From Desulfococcaceae bacterium HSG9 (GTDB taxonomy: Bacteria > Desulfobacterota > Desulfobacteria > Desulfobacterales > JAUCGF01), in the NCBI GenBank assembly GCA_030378005.1, contig JAUCGF010000116.1:1-47283 (forward strand): a stretch of DNA of 47,283 nucleotides, in the 5' to 3' direction. Below the pieces are notes generated by a model that did not search any database, was not told the origin of the DNA, and was given only the letters and a program-made list of their open reading frames with translations. Made by a program: the position numbers and the translations under genes. Below, one piece after another: positions 17,627-26,222 of this stretch. The stretch's first letter is position 1. Every line of letters starts with the position of its first letter.

Positions 17627-19066
17627 TTAAAACTGAAAATAAATAAATTCTTGTTGATCGCCCCCAAAGGATAATATCACCCAGATAATCGAATAGTATA
17701 TACCCCATCGGGCCACTTTTGAAAAAATTACTTTGTCAAATTGCAAAGTGTGTTGTTTTTCTCTTTGCAACCACTCTGCTAATGTAAATAATATGATGAA
17801 ACAAAGAATATCGATTGGAAAAACTTGTGGTAGCGAAAATAGCGACACTGAAAAAATACCGATAATGTAATGTACCGCCATATATAATGACTCAGCTCTA
17901 AAAAATACCCAAGCAATTAATGTGATAAAAAAAGTTAGTCCAATTTGAAAAACATCCTTTAAACTCGGCAAAAAACGCCCTTTTGCAACGGTATCCATAT
18001 TTGATTTGTTTTTGTTCAACAGCATTAAAGGAAGAAAATATACCGCATTCAAAGCACCCCAAGCAATAAATGTCCAATTTGCTCCGTGCCAAAAACCGCT
18101 TACAATAAATATGATGAAAATATTGCGGATTTTCATCCATGTTCCACCATGACTTCCGCCAAGTGGAATATAAAGATAATCTCTGAACCATGTTGATAGT
18201 GAAATGTGCCACCTTCGCCAAAATTCAGCAATATCTCTAGAGAAATAAGGAAAGGCAAAATTTCTCATCAAGCTCATTCCAAATAAACGAGCAGTTCCAA
18301 TGGCAACATCAGAATAACCTGAAAAATCACCGTAGATTTGAAAAGCGAAAAAAACAGCCCCTAAAAGTAAAGTGCTTCCTGAATAACTGCTACAATTTGC
18401 AAAAATATCATTTGCGTATTTTGCACAATTATCAGCAATTACCATTTTCTTGAATAACCCCCAAAGGATTTGACGCATTCCATCGACAATGCTGTCATAT
18501 TCAAAAGTTCTTTTCTTGTAGAATTGAGGCAATAAGTTTGTGGCCCTTTCAATGGGGCCTGCAACCAGTTGTGGAAAAAAACTTACAAAAGCAAAAAAAG
18601 CTATAATGTCTTTCGTTGCTTCAAGTTTTCGCTTATAAACGTCTATTGTGTAACTAAGAGTTTGGAACGTATAAAAACTAATGCCTACTGGAAGGATTAT
18701 GTTTAACAGTACAGGGTCTGTTATTGGAAGTCCCAAAAAAGTAAATGCTTTTGCGAAGTTTTCGGAAAAAAAATTAAAATATTTAAAAAAACCTAAAAAA
18801 CCAATATTAACAAATATACTGGTTAATAGTAATAATTTTCTTTGAGTTTTATCATTTGTTTTTGCAATTCTAATGCCAACAAAATAATCAACGAATGAGC
18901 TGAATGCTATCAAAAACAAGAATCGCCAATCCCACCATCCATAGAAAAAATAACTGGCGATTACCAGTAATAAGTTTTGAATTTTTAAACTTCTATTTGT
19001 AACAACCCAATAAAGGATAAATACAATCGGTAAGAATATTATAAATTCTATTGAGTTAAACAGCAT
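17627..19066 (-). CDS. MBOAT-family O-acyltransferase (AlgI/DltB-like)
   Basis: A 479-residue polytopic membrane protein that transfers acyl (usually acetyl) groups from the cytoplasm to an extracytoplasmic acceptor. Family hallmarks are FFYGWWDWRFL near the N-terminus, PQLVAGPIER, the block FWRRWHISLSTWFRDYLYIPLGG, and the catalytic His in SGFWHGANWTF (about residue 325). It is first of a two-gene unit with the SGNH-like protein downstream. Codons are AT-rich relative to the NRPS and to the region right of 34.4 kb, and an attC-like element lies just upstream, so the pair may have been acquired as a module. Confidence 0.92.
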   Translation of the reverse strand: MLFNSIEFIIFLPIVFILYWVVTNRSLKIQNLLLVIASYFFYGWWDWRFLFLIAFSSFVDYFVGIRIAKTNDKTQRKLLLLTSIFVNIGFLGFFKYFNFFSENFAKAFTFLGLPITDPVLLNIILPVGISFYTFQTLSYTIDVYKRKLEATKDIIAFFAFVSFFPQLVAGPIERATNLLPQFYKKRTFEYDSIVDGMRQILWGLFKKMVIADNCAKYANDIFANCSSYSGSTLLLGAVFFAFQIYGDFSGYSDVAIGTARLFGMSLMRNFAFPYFSRDIAEFWRRWHISLSTWFRDYLYIPLGGSHGGTWMKIRNIFIIFIVSGFWHGANWTFIAWGALNAVYFLPLMLLNKNKSNMDTVAKGRFLPSLKDVFQIGLTFFITLIAWVFFRAESLYMAVHYIIGIFSVSLFSLPQVFPIDILCFIILFTLAEWLQREKQHTLQFDKVIFSKVARWGIYYSIIWVILSFGGDQQEFIYFQF

Positions 19067-19115
19067 AAATCTGATTCTTATTGTTCATATTTGCGATGCG
19101 TTTGATTTTGTATGT

Positions 19116-19217
19116 GCATAACAACTGAAATAGGCTGTGTCGGGCCACTGGCGCAAAACCACTAAGCTTTGTTCACAGGCACGGTTGCCAGACGCCGACT
19201 TCATTGCATTGTTAAAT
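19116..19217 (-). mobile_element. Possible integron attC-like recombination site
   Basis: On the minus strand the element starts ATTTAAC (fits RYYYAAC) and ends GTTATGC (fits GTTRRRY with one mismatch), 102 bases long. Inside, GTCGGCGTCTGGCAA can pair imperfectly with TTGCGCCAGTGGCCCGAC, with AAGCTT in the loop. It begins about 29 bases after the stop of the minus-strand glycosyltransferase at 19247, where a gene cassette would carry its attC. No integrase or second attC was seen. Confidence 0.4.
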
Positions 19218-19246
19218 TAACGTGAGTTCGACAATATTATCTGATT

Positions 19247-20395
19247 TTATTTGCAAGAAGCAGCTTGCAGTGCCGCAACAAATGTTTTAGTGGCTGTATT
19301 GAGGTTAATTATGGGTGTCATTTTATTGCACGCTGCCGTCATACGTCGCCGTTTATCCGGCGACATCATGCAATTCAAAGCATTGACAAATTCAGCGGTG
19401 TTTTCAGGCGTAACAACTATGCCATTTTCTTTCACGAGATCATTGGCTGCACCCGCGTAGCAGGAACAAATGACAGGTACTCCACAAATTATAGCTTCAG
19501 CGATTACCAATCCGAAAACATCTATCTTTGTAGGAAGAACCAACACGTCGTGCTGAATTATTTCATGCGGAATTTGGTCAAATGGGACATAGCCTTGAAA
19601 GGTTACATGATCTTTTAATCCGAATTTTTCCACCATCGCCAGTAACGATTGACGTTCAGGGCCATCACCTAATAATGTCAGACGGGTATGCGGGAATTTC
19701 AGGTGAAATTTGGCAAATGCATTCAGTAATAGCTCGACGCCTTTGAGAGGAACTAGCCTTCCAATATATAAGAAGCTGATATTTTGTTTTTCCCGAATTT
19801 CTTCCGGACATTTTGCTTTAACGCCAGAGGTGCTTACGAGTTCTTCCGCATGGGAACCCAATATGCTTAAAAAAGATTTTTGGGGTGAAAAATCAAATGA
19901 CTGTTGAAAGTGAGTCAATGTATCGGTAGATGAGCCGATAAGCGCTTTTGACCGCCATAAGAGCAGCCTGCGAATCAACATTCTTACAATTCCCATGCGG
20001 ACATCGTGGATATGCGTCATATCTGACCAAGTGACATAATCGCATCCACTGATAATAGAGTAAAACAAGGCGGTTAGACAGTCAATGCGGAATTCAAGCG
20101 CCACAATGACATCAGGTTTGATTTGTCGAAGCATCTTAAAGAGTCCGGCAGGGTATTGAAAACTTTTTTCTTCACCAAATATTCGTCTGTCCTGATATCT
20201 TAATAGTGTAAGCGGTTTAAGATAGATGGCTTTTACAGGTAATTTGCCGGGAACAGTCCATTCACGGCCAACTTCGATGGGTCTGCAATAAATAATGGTA
20301 ACATCAAGTTCTTCATGCTGAGAAACTTCCCGAAGTACCGGAATTCGATAGGGTGTATACCACGGGTTAATAATGACGGCTTTTAATTTATTCAT
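19247..20395 (-). CDS. GT4-family glycosyltransferase
   Basis: 382 residues with two-domain GT-B architecture. The N-terminal half begins KAVIINPWYTPYRIPVLREVS. The donor-binding half carries FLYIGRLVPLKGVELLL, the TLLGDGPER block and VFGLVIAEAIICGVPVI, matching the GT4 E-x7-E region. It is first of the minus-strand polymer genes, transcribed away from the export operon. A sigma-54-like site lies about 32 bases upstream of the ATG, and a weak AAAAGAA precedes the start. The sugar and linkage are unknown. Confidence 0.9.
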   Translation of the reverse strand: MNKLKAVIINPWYTPYRIPVLREVSQHEELDVTIIYCRPIEVGREWTVPGKLPVKAIYLKPLTLLRYQDRRIFGEEKSFQYPAGLFKMLRQIKPDVIVALEFRIDCLTALFYSIISGCDYVTWSDMTHIHDVRMGIVRMLIRRLLLWRSKALIGSSTDTLTHFQQSFDFSPQKSFLSILGSHAEELVSTSGVKAKCPEEIREKQNISFLYIGRLVPLKGVELLLNAFAKFHLKFPHTRLTLLGDGPERQSLLAMVEKFGLKDHVTFQGYVPFDQIPHEIIQHDVLVLPTKIDVFGLVIAEAIICGVPVICSCYAGAANDLVKENGIVVTPENTAEFVNALNCMMSPDKRRRMTAACNKMTPIINLNTATKTFVAALQAASCK

Positions 20396-20848
20396 ATTCT
20401 TTTAACCAACAGTAGTGTGAATTACTGCAATTCGGTTTCCAATCAGTTTCAAAAAAACAGATAAATGTTAATATGTAAGTTACCAAATTAAATTAAAGCC
20501 AGAAATTCTGATTATGAAAATATGGCCTAAAAACAATAATTAAAAGTACTGAATTAGAGCATAATCATACGTTTTTGTCAATATCTAAAATCCGTTGATG
20601 AAATTACCGTCTTGACTTTATCTATTTTTATTAGTAATGTTATCAAATATTTCAAAGGCTAAGTACTATCATAAATTTTGGAGATAAGCGTAATCAAGAT
20701 GCCCATAGCCTTTTTCAGTTCTAAACATTCGGATAAACACACTATTTGCTATATATTTATATAGATTCAGATTGAAAAAACAAAAAAATTGTACTGTTCA
20801 AGTATAACCTTTTAAAACAAGCAAAGCCAAAACGGGTGTTTCCTATTG
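20396..20848 (+). other. Divergent intergenic region
   Basis: A 453-base AT-rich spacer between the minus-strand glycosyltransferase and the plus-strand export operon. It holds the sigma-54-like site described separately and a sigma-70-like pair TTGACT (20612-20617), 17 bases, TAATGT (20635-20640) facing the operon. The latter is a plausible but not strong promoter about 200 bases before the first gene. I see no ORF with coding character, tRNA or strong hairpin. Confidence 0.4.
20427..20441 (-). promoter_or_regulatory. Weak sigma-54-like site
   Basis: On the minus strand TGGAAACCGAATTGC keeps GG and GC exactly ten bases apart, with a full TTGC -12 element but a poor -24 (TGGAAA instead of TGGCAC). 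It points at the glycosyltransferase start at 20395, at a reasonable distance. Confidence 0.3.
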
Positions 20849-21490
20849 ATGAAAAGAATTAAGCAAACAGTAAAATTGTGTATCCCAAGAGCTTTGATGA
20901 TACAGAAACTTAAAAAAAATTGCTTAAATTCAGTGCTATTTACTTTTGATGATGGTCCGGATGAAACTATTACACCGTTAATTCTGGAGCGCCTTGAAAC
21001 CTATGGTGTTCGCGCAGTTTTTTTTATTGTCGGCCGTAGAGCTGCAAAACATCCTCAACTGCTCAGGCAGATAAATTCAAATGGACATACCATAGGTAAT
21101 CATACGTTTGACCATCCAAATGACAAATCATATCCCTATCATAAATATAAGCGTGATTTGATCAATTGCCAAAAAACAATCTATAAAATCACTGGAACAA
21201 GGCCGGTATTTTTCCGACCGCCAAGAGGTCTGATTACATTCGCAAGTTTGCTTGCTGCACAACATTTAGCATTAAAAATTACGCGATGGTCTGTTTTCGG
21301 ACATGAGTGGGACTATGCGAAAAATGATGATGCCCAAACTATTGGAGAACGGCTTTTAAGGCTTATAAGTCCGGGAGATATTGTTTGTCTTCACGATGAT
21401 AATGCCAAAGTTCCCGCAATACTGGATTTTATTTTGCCCTCCCTCATATCCAAGAACATTGATTTATTTAGTGGTATTAAAAATCTATAA
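20849..21490 (+). CDS. NodB-type polysaccharide deacetylase
   Basis: A carbohydrate esterase family 4 enzyme that removes N- or O-acetyl groups from glycans. The metal and catalytic motifs are clear: TFDDGPD (about residues 32-38), HTFDH metal-binding His pair (about 85-89), and RPPRG (about 123-127). At 213 residues it is a minimal NodB domain without a signal peptide; the N-terminus is basic (MKRIKQTVKLC), so its location is unclear. The start is ATG 20849, directly after an in-frame TTG, and there is no clear Shine-Dalgarno. It is first gene of the export operon. Together with the MBOAT pair it suggests that acetylation of the polymer is adjusted in both directions. Confidence 0.9.
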   Translation: MKRIKQTVKLCIPRALMIQKLKKNCLNSVLFTFDDGPDETITPLILERLETYGVRAVFFIVGRRAAKHPQLLRQINSNGHTIGNHTFDHPNDKSYPYHKYKRDLINCQKTIYKITGTRPVFFRPPRGLITFASLLAAQHLALKITRWSVFGHEWDYAKNDDAQTIGERLLRLISPGDIVCLHDDNAKVPAILDFILPSLISKNIDLFSGIKNL

Positions 21491-21653
21491 TATTAAGATA
21501 CCGCCAACTTATAACAAAAAAGGTTCAACACTATCGAATGGTCGGCTATTCTAAAAGCGTACCTGAGCATTATTATGATGAACCATTTGTTTGATTTTTG
21601 CTATGATTGAAGGTAAAAAATAATTTACGATTTCATATCCGAAAGGTTTCATA

Positions 21654-22679
21654 ATGACTGATTTATTAAATTCGCGAACAGAATCAAATACACCGAAATT
21701 TATTATGGCAGCAGCCTTGCTATTTCTTGTTGCTGGCATCTTCATAACTCCGAATTTGTTAATTTCTCTGGGACCCATGAGAATAGCCCTGACTTCTGAA
21801 ATTCAATCCGCACGGGATATGGCTTATTTTGAAGTCTCATTATTCCGCGTATGTTGCGTTTTATTGTCAATTTTGATGATCGTAGCCGCATTTAAATGGA
21901 AGCAAATTTTATCATCTAAATTTGTTCAACGAGTTAATAACCATATTGTATTGGAAAGCAACAATTATCAAACGATGATGGGAGCGAGAAATCTATCATT
22001 CATCGTGATTGTTATATGCATAGTATTAGGAATTATATATATTGCATCAGGAGACTTGATTTTTAATGACGTTCAGTTGAAATTGATAAACACCGAGGAC
22101 GGTGTGATTGAATATGGCAGTGCTTTGTTTCTGATCTTGAGCTGTATTGCATCACTTATTCTGGTTTTCAAATGGCGGGGACATAAAGAAAGGGTGATAA
22201 TGCACTCTGTTTTTGCATTTGGTTTCTTTGCTATGGCTGGAGAGGAGATTAGTTGGGGGCAGCGAATTTTTAATTTAGACACCTTGGAAGCAATAAAAGA
22301 TTTAAATATCCAAAATGAAAATACATTGCATAATTTATTAGGCTATTTTGCAGATCATTTGTTTATCGCGATCGTGTTTATTTATGGTGCGGTTATGCCC
22401 TATGTGGCTTATACTAATAAATTTTTTCGTAAATTTTTTGATTATATCGGAGTTCCGATTGCATCGTTAGGTTTGGCCATCGGTTTTTTGATCATTACAA
22501 TGATGCAGAGTTGGACGGTCTATCGTATTTTTGAGCCGTTGCCTCATTTGAGAATGCCTGAACTACGCGAGCTATACACAGCTATCGCTTTTAGTCTGCT
22601 TATGTATGAATCGTGGTTGCTATGCAAAGATCGGCGATCTGTAAACCTATCAGACAAAAAAAGTAAAAATGAACAATAG
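21654..22679 (+). CDS. Conserved polytopic membrane protein of unknown function
   Basis: 341 residues with about seven or eight hydrophobic segments. The most conserved-looking stretch is AGEEISWGQRIFNLD (about residues 193-207), followed about 15 residues later by NIQNENTLHNLLG. Charged and polar residues (E-E, W-G-Q-R, N-x-Q-x-E-x-x-x-H-N) at a membrane edge have the look of an active site. I recall this motif in uncharacterised membrane proteins near polysaccharide genes but no assigned role. It lacks the Cys-Arg-His pattern expected of an exosortase. Its end overlaps the Wza-like gene by 11 bases, indicating translational coupling. Confidence 0.6.
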   Translation: MTDLLNSRTESNTPKFIMAAALLFLVAGIFITPNLLISLGPMRIALTSEIQSARDMAYFEVSLFRVCCVLLSILMIVAAFKWKQILSSKFVQRVNNHIVLESNNYQTMMGARNLSFIVIVICIVLGIIYIASGDLIFNDVQLKLINTEDGVIEYGSALFLILSCIASLILVFKWRGHKERVIMHSVFAFGFFAMAGEEISWGQRIFNLDTLEAIKDLNIQNENTLHNLLGYFADHLFIAIVFIYGAVMPYVAYTNKFFRKFFDYIGVPIASLGLAIGFLIITMMQSWTVYRIFEPLPHLRMPELRELYTAIAFSLLMYESWLLCKDRRSVNLSDKKSKNEQ

Positions 22680-23673
22680 CATAAAATTAACAATTATCGC
22701 CGCTCTGATAATAGGAGTATTTCTGTTTATCGGCGGATGCGGTGAACCCAGAATTGTTATCCCCTCCAAAGCGATAGCTTTCAAAAATACCGCTAAATTC
22801 ATACCTGCTTCTTATCGTATCGGCCAAGGCGATGAGTTGGAAATTTTATATTATAATAATCCCAATTATGTTGCAACAGATTATATAATCGACTCGGAAG
22901 ACGTTTTACGTATCAATTTCTATTATTATCCTGTTTTAAGCAAAACAGTACGCGTAAGGCCGGATGGCTTTGTCACGTTGCCTCGGATTGGAGATATCAA
23001 AGTGATAGGGATAAAGCCGAGAGACCTTGCGGTAATACTTCAGAAACGCTATGCACCTTATCTGTCCAGACCCAATGTAACAGTGGAGGCGACCCAATTT
23101 AATGTCAGACTAAACAAGATCAAGGAGGCGGTCACCACTACGACGCGCGGACAATCCAAAAAGGTGACTGTAACACCTGATGGTAAAATTGCACTTCCGT
23201 TTATTCAAAAAGATATTTCGGTTCTCGGATTAACGACATTTGAATTGGCCCGTGACATAGAAAAAATGCTTAAATTTGCTAAAGGTATCAGTATTACGGT
23301 TGCATTGTTAAGAGCTCGTTCAAATCGCGTCTATATCATGGGGCAAGTCCAGTCACCAGACTATTATGAGCTTATGGGACCGACAACGCTAACTCAATTA
23401 ATCGCCACTGCCGGAGGATTTACAGCACATGCCAACACACATCAGGTTGTTCATATTACTCGGAGTAAATCAGGACGACCGTTAGCAACAGTTATTGATA
23501 TGGATGATATTATCGGTAAAGGTAATTTAGCTAATGATCCGTATCTCAGGCAGCATGATGTCATATTCGTTTCACGTACCACAATTTCTCAGGCAGCCTT
23601 AGTAGGAGAAGCGATCTGGCAACTCATACCTGTCGGCTTCTCCGGCTCCGTCGGTTATGATATAGGCCCTTAA
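22669..23673 (+). CDS. Wza-like polysaccharide export outer-membrane lipoprotein
   Basis: 334 residues. A lipoprotein signal with lipobox FIGGC (Cys near residue 24) is followed by a Poly_export domain (YRIGQGDELEI, then VRPDGFVTLPRIGDIKVIG), a second such repeat (VTPDGKIALPFIQ) and SLBB-type segments (VYIMGQVQSPDYYEL). Proteins of this family form the outer-membrane pore for capsule or exopolysaccharide export, working with a Wzz-type inner-membrane partner, which is the next gene, 4 bases downstream. The two DxxV/I export repeats are present; the protein is of typical length. The gene starts inside the upstream gene. Confidence 0.92.
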   Translation: MNNSIKLTIIAALIIGVFLFIGGCGEPRIVIPSKAIAFKNTAKFIPASYRIGQGDELEILYYNNPNYVATDYIIDSEDVLRINFYYYPVLSKTVRVRPDGFVTLPRIGDIKVIGIKPRDLAVILQKRYAPYLSRPNVTVEATQFNVRLNKIKEAVTTTTRGQSKKVTVTPDGKIALPFIQKDISVLGLTTFELARDIEKMLKFAKGISITVALLRARSNRVYIMGQVQSPDYYELMGPTTLTQLIATAGGFTAHANTHQVVHITRSKSGRPLATVIDMDDIIGKGNLANDPYLRQHDVIFVSRTTISQAALVGEAIWQLIPVGFSGSVGYDIGP

Positions 23674-23677
23674 TATT

Positions 23678-25045
23678 ATGGATGACGCGCCCCTACAACT
23701 ATTAAAAATATCGCTCAGAGATGTATTGTTCATTCTTTTTTTAAAACTGCACGTTATGATTGGTGTGTTTCTTATCATCGTAGGAGGCACTGCACTTTAC
23801 TTTCAAAAAGTTACACCAATCTATATGACGTCGGCTTCCATTTTACTTAAACCCATCCTTGATTCCAGAACGCGGCTGAGAGTACAAAACCGATACTCCA
23901 TTGACCAACTTGTTCCAGAAGACATCAATACTGAAATTAAAATTATGAGTGCGAGTGATTTCAAACATCTTGTTTTGAAAAATCTTTCTGATAAAAATAT
24001 TGATGCTAAAAAGGAATTGGCAACACTTGACATCAGGCCTGTTACGGCATCTAATATGATTTTTCTCTCCCTTGAGGGAAAAAATCCTTCTAAAATAACA
24101 ATAGTTTTGAACACTTTTGTTGATCTCTTTATTGACCGCCACATTGATGCGCGTAAAACGGGAAGCGGAAGTGCTTTCTATGTCCGTCGCGCCGAAAACA
24201 GTTTGCAGAAACTTAACGGTGTTGAAAAGAATTACCAAGATTTTCAAAAAAAATTCTCTATAATTGATGTCAAAGTCCAAAATGATTATAATATCAAGCT
24301 TATTCAATTGCTTCATCAGGAACTGAGCCAATTACGGGTTGAAATCGCAGAAAAAAGCCACAAACTTGGTGAACTTAACAAAATGATGAACCAAACCGGA
24401 GAAATAACGGCTATGACCAAGGAGTTTCGCGAAAGCGATTCAATAACGGCACTGTACAAATCGCTATCTCCATTGACGATTGAATTGGAAAGAATCGGTT
24501 TGCTTTACCCTGAATTATCCGTTGAATACCAAGATACTTACAAACAAGTTAAAAAATTTAAGCAACAAATAATAAAAGAACAAAAAAAAATTTTAAGAGG
24601 TATGGAAATTGATTTAAGCAGCATAATAAATCGTGCTGATGCGCTTGAACATGAAATTCAGCAGATTGACATTCAATCAAAATTGATAGCGGAGAAAGAT
24701 ATCGAAAGAAATTCATTTACCAGAGATATCAGTTATTTTCAAGACAGCTACCGTCTTTACAAAGAAAAAGTTGAAGAAGCTCTTATTTCCGAACAAAGAG
24801 AGACAGCTAGGTTGGGCAATCTTTTTATAAACAGTTGGGCTCATAAACCTTCAGACCCAATTTATCCTGAACGCAAAAAGATGCTGATATTATCTATCGC
24901 GGCAGGTTGCGTTGTTGGTGTCGGTGCCGCTTTTGCGACTTTTTTTCTTGATCAAACGATTAAACGCCCCGAAGACTTGGAAAAAAATTGCGGTGTCCCG
25001 GTAATAGCCACATTGGGAGTTGTGCGATTCGCCCAGAAAAAGTGA
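23678..25045 (+). CDS. Wzz/GumC-type chain-length and export co-polymerase
   Basis: 455 residues. An N-terminal membrane segment (about 25-48) is followed by a periplasmic region with long coiled coil (about 165-360) and a second membrane segment (about 405-430) preceded by the Pro-rich PSDPIYPERKK. It ends shortly after TIKRPEDLEK, with no cytoplasmic kinase domain. The family sets polymer length and couples synthesis to the Wza pore. A separate BY-kinase-like protein is encoded at 33386, which would be the split-kinase arrangement, although its P-loop is altered. The stop is 37 bases before the next gene start. Confidence 0.9.
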   Translation: MDDAPLQLLKISLRDVLFILFLKLHVMIGVFLIIVGGTALYFQKVTPIYMTSASILLKPILDSRTRLRVQNRYSIDQLVPEDINTEIKIMSASDFKHLVLKNLSDKNIDAKKELATLDIRPVTASNMIFLSLEGKNPSKITIVLNTFVDLFIDRHIDARKTGSGSAFYVRRAENSLQKLNGVEKNYQDFQKKFSIIDVKVQNDYNIKLIQLLHQELSQLRVEIAEKSHKLGELNKMMNQTGEITAMTKEFRESDSITALYKSLSPLTIELERIGLLYPELSVEYQDTYKQVKKFKQQIIKEQKKILRGMEIDLSSIINRADALEHEIQQIDIQSKLIAEKDIERNSFTRDISYFQDSYRLYKEKVEEALISEQRETARLGNLFINSWAHKPSDPIYPERKKMLILSIAAGCVVGVGAAFATFFLDQTIKRPEDLEKNCGVPVIATLGVVRFAQKK

Positions 25046-25082
25046 TCGTAACTGTGAAATTAATTACATTAAAGGAATAAAT

Positions 25083-26222
25083 ATGAAAGTTGAAGAATAC
25101 TCACATTTTAATATTGATTCTATGCTTGAGCCTGTTTGGCGAAATCTGCTCAATTTGAGCGATGTTGACTCCATTTTCGGAAGCTATCAGTGGGCGCGTG
25201 AATGGTGGAGCGCGTTTAAACAGAAAAATGATAAATTATGCTTGACGCTTATATCTGAAGGTAACCAAGCTCATGGGTTGGCCGCATTGTATTTAACCCA
25301 AGAACACTGGGGAGCTTTAAAAGCCAATGTTTTGGCTCCTGTAGGTCAAAATACGGCTCAATATTTGGATTTTATATTGCCCGTGGAACCCGAAAAAACT
25401 GTCTCCCGCCTATTTGATTTTTTGATAGAAAAACCGGGATGGGATGTGCTTTCATTGAACAATATGCCCAAGAGTTCTGTGAACTTTAAATATATCAAAT
25501 CAGCGGCATCGGCAAGAAAATTGATGGTTGTGGAAGAACCGGAAGACGTTTGTCCGTTTATTCTTTTAGAAGATAATTACAATACTTTTATGTTAAAACG
25601 TTTCAGATCCAAATTTCGTAAAGAAATCAAGAGAAATACCCGCCGTCTGCAAGCCAAAGGACATCATCATTTCGAAATGATATATAAAACCAAAAATTTG
25701 CATAGGGTATTTTCTGAAATTGTACGACTTGAAAATCATTCTTGGAAAGGTAAAAAAAAACTGGGCATATTTAGTACACCCTCCAAACAACGTTTTTATT
25801 ATCAAATTATGCAAGTATTGGCTGCTAATGGTAAGCTTGTTGTACTTCTTCAATGGCTTGATAATAAGCTTATAACTTATGAAATCGCATTTCTATCCAA
25901 AAATCGTTTTCTTGCCTTTAATACTGCATTCGATTCGGATTTCAGAATATATGCGCCCGGAGTTTTATCACAGGTTGAACTCATTAAGCAGTGCTTCAAG
26001 ATGAACATACCTATATTTGATTTTTTAAGAGGAGGAGAGCATTATAAATCCAAATGGACAGATGTGGCAACACAAAATGTCAACTTACATATTTTTGCAC
26101 CAACAAACAGAGGCAGCGTTCTATCAGGGGGACTAAAAGGCCGCATGCTGTTGCGAAAATTGAAACGCCGGATAAGACCGCGCCGAGATGTAGCTGATTT
26201 CAAAATTATTAATAGTAGTTAA
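25083..26222 (+). CDS. CelD/BcsL-FemAB-like GNAT acyltransferase
   Basis: 379 residues from ATG 25083, chosen because AAAGGA (25071-25076) sits 6 bases upstream; the open frame reaches further back inside the Wzz gene without a better start. The pattern matches the Acetyltransf_6 family: WAREWWSAF near the N-terminus, the basic block FRSKFRKEIKRNTRRL in the middle, and FDFLRGGEHYKSKW at the end. Such proteins are common in cellulose and exopolysaccharide loci, where they are thought to transfer acyl or aminoacyl groups. An aminoacyl role would be of interest beside the peptide synthetase, but nothing in the sequence proves it. The stop overlaps the next ATG by one base. Confidence 0.8.
   Translation: MKVEEYSHFNIDSMLEPVWRNLLNLSDVDSIFGSYQWAREWWSAFKQKNDKLCLTLISEGNQAHGLAALYLTQEHWGALKANVLAPVGQNTAQYLDFILPVEPEKTVSRLFDFLIEKPGWDVLSLNNMPKSSVNFKYIKSAASARKLMVVEEPEDVCPFILLEDNYNTFMLKRFRSKFRKEIKRNTRRLQAKGHHHFEMIYKTKNLHRVFSEIVRLENHSWKGKKKLGIFSTPSKQRFYYQIMQVLAANGKLVVLLQWLDNKLITYEIAFLSKNRFLAFNTAFDSDFRIYAPGVLSQVELIKQCFKMNIPIFDFLRGGEHYKSKWTDVATQNVNLHIFAPTNRGSVLSGGLKGRMLLRKLKRRIRPRRDVADFKIINSS

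Noticed and set aside
21654..22679. Exosortase
   Set aside because: The membrane protein lacks the Cys, Arg and His pattern of exosortases, and no PEP-CTERM tail is seen in the proteins of the window.
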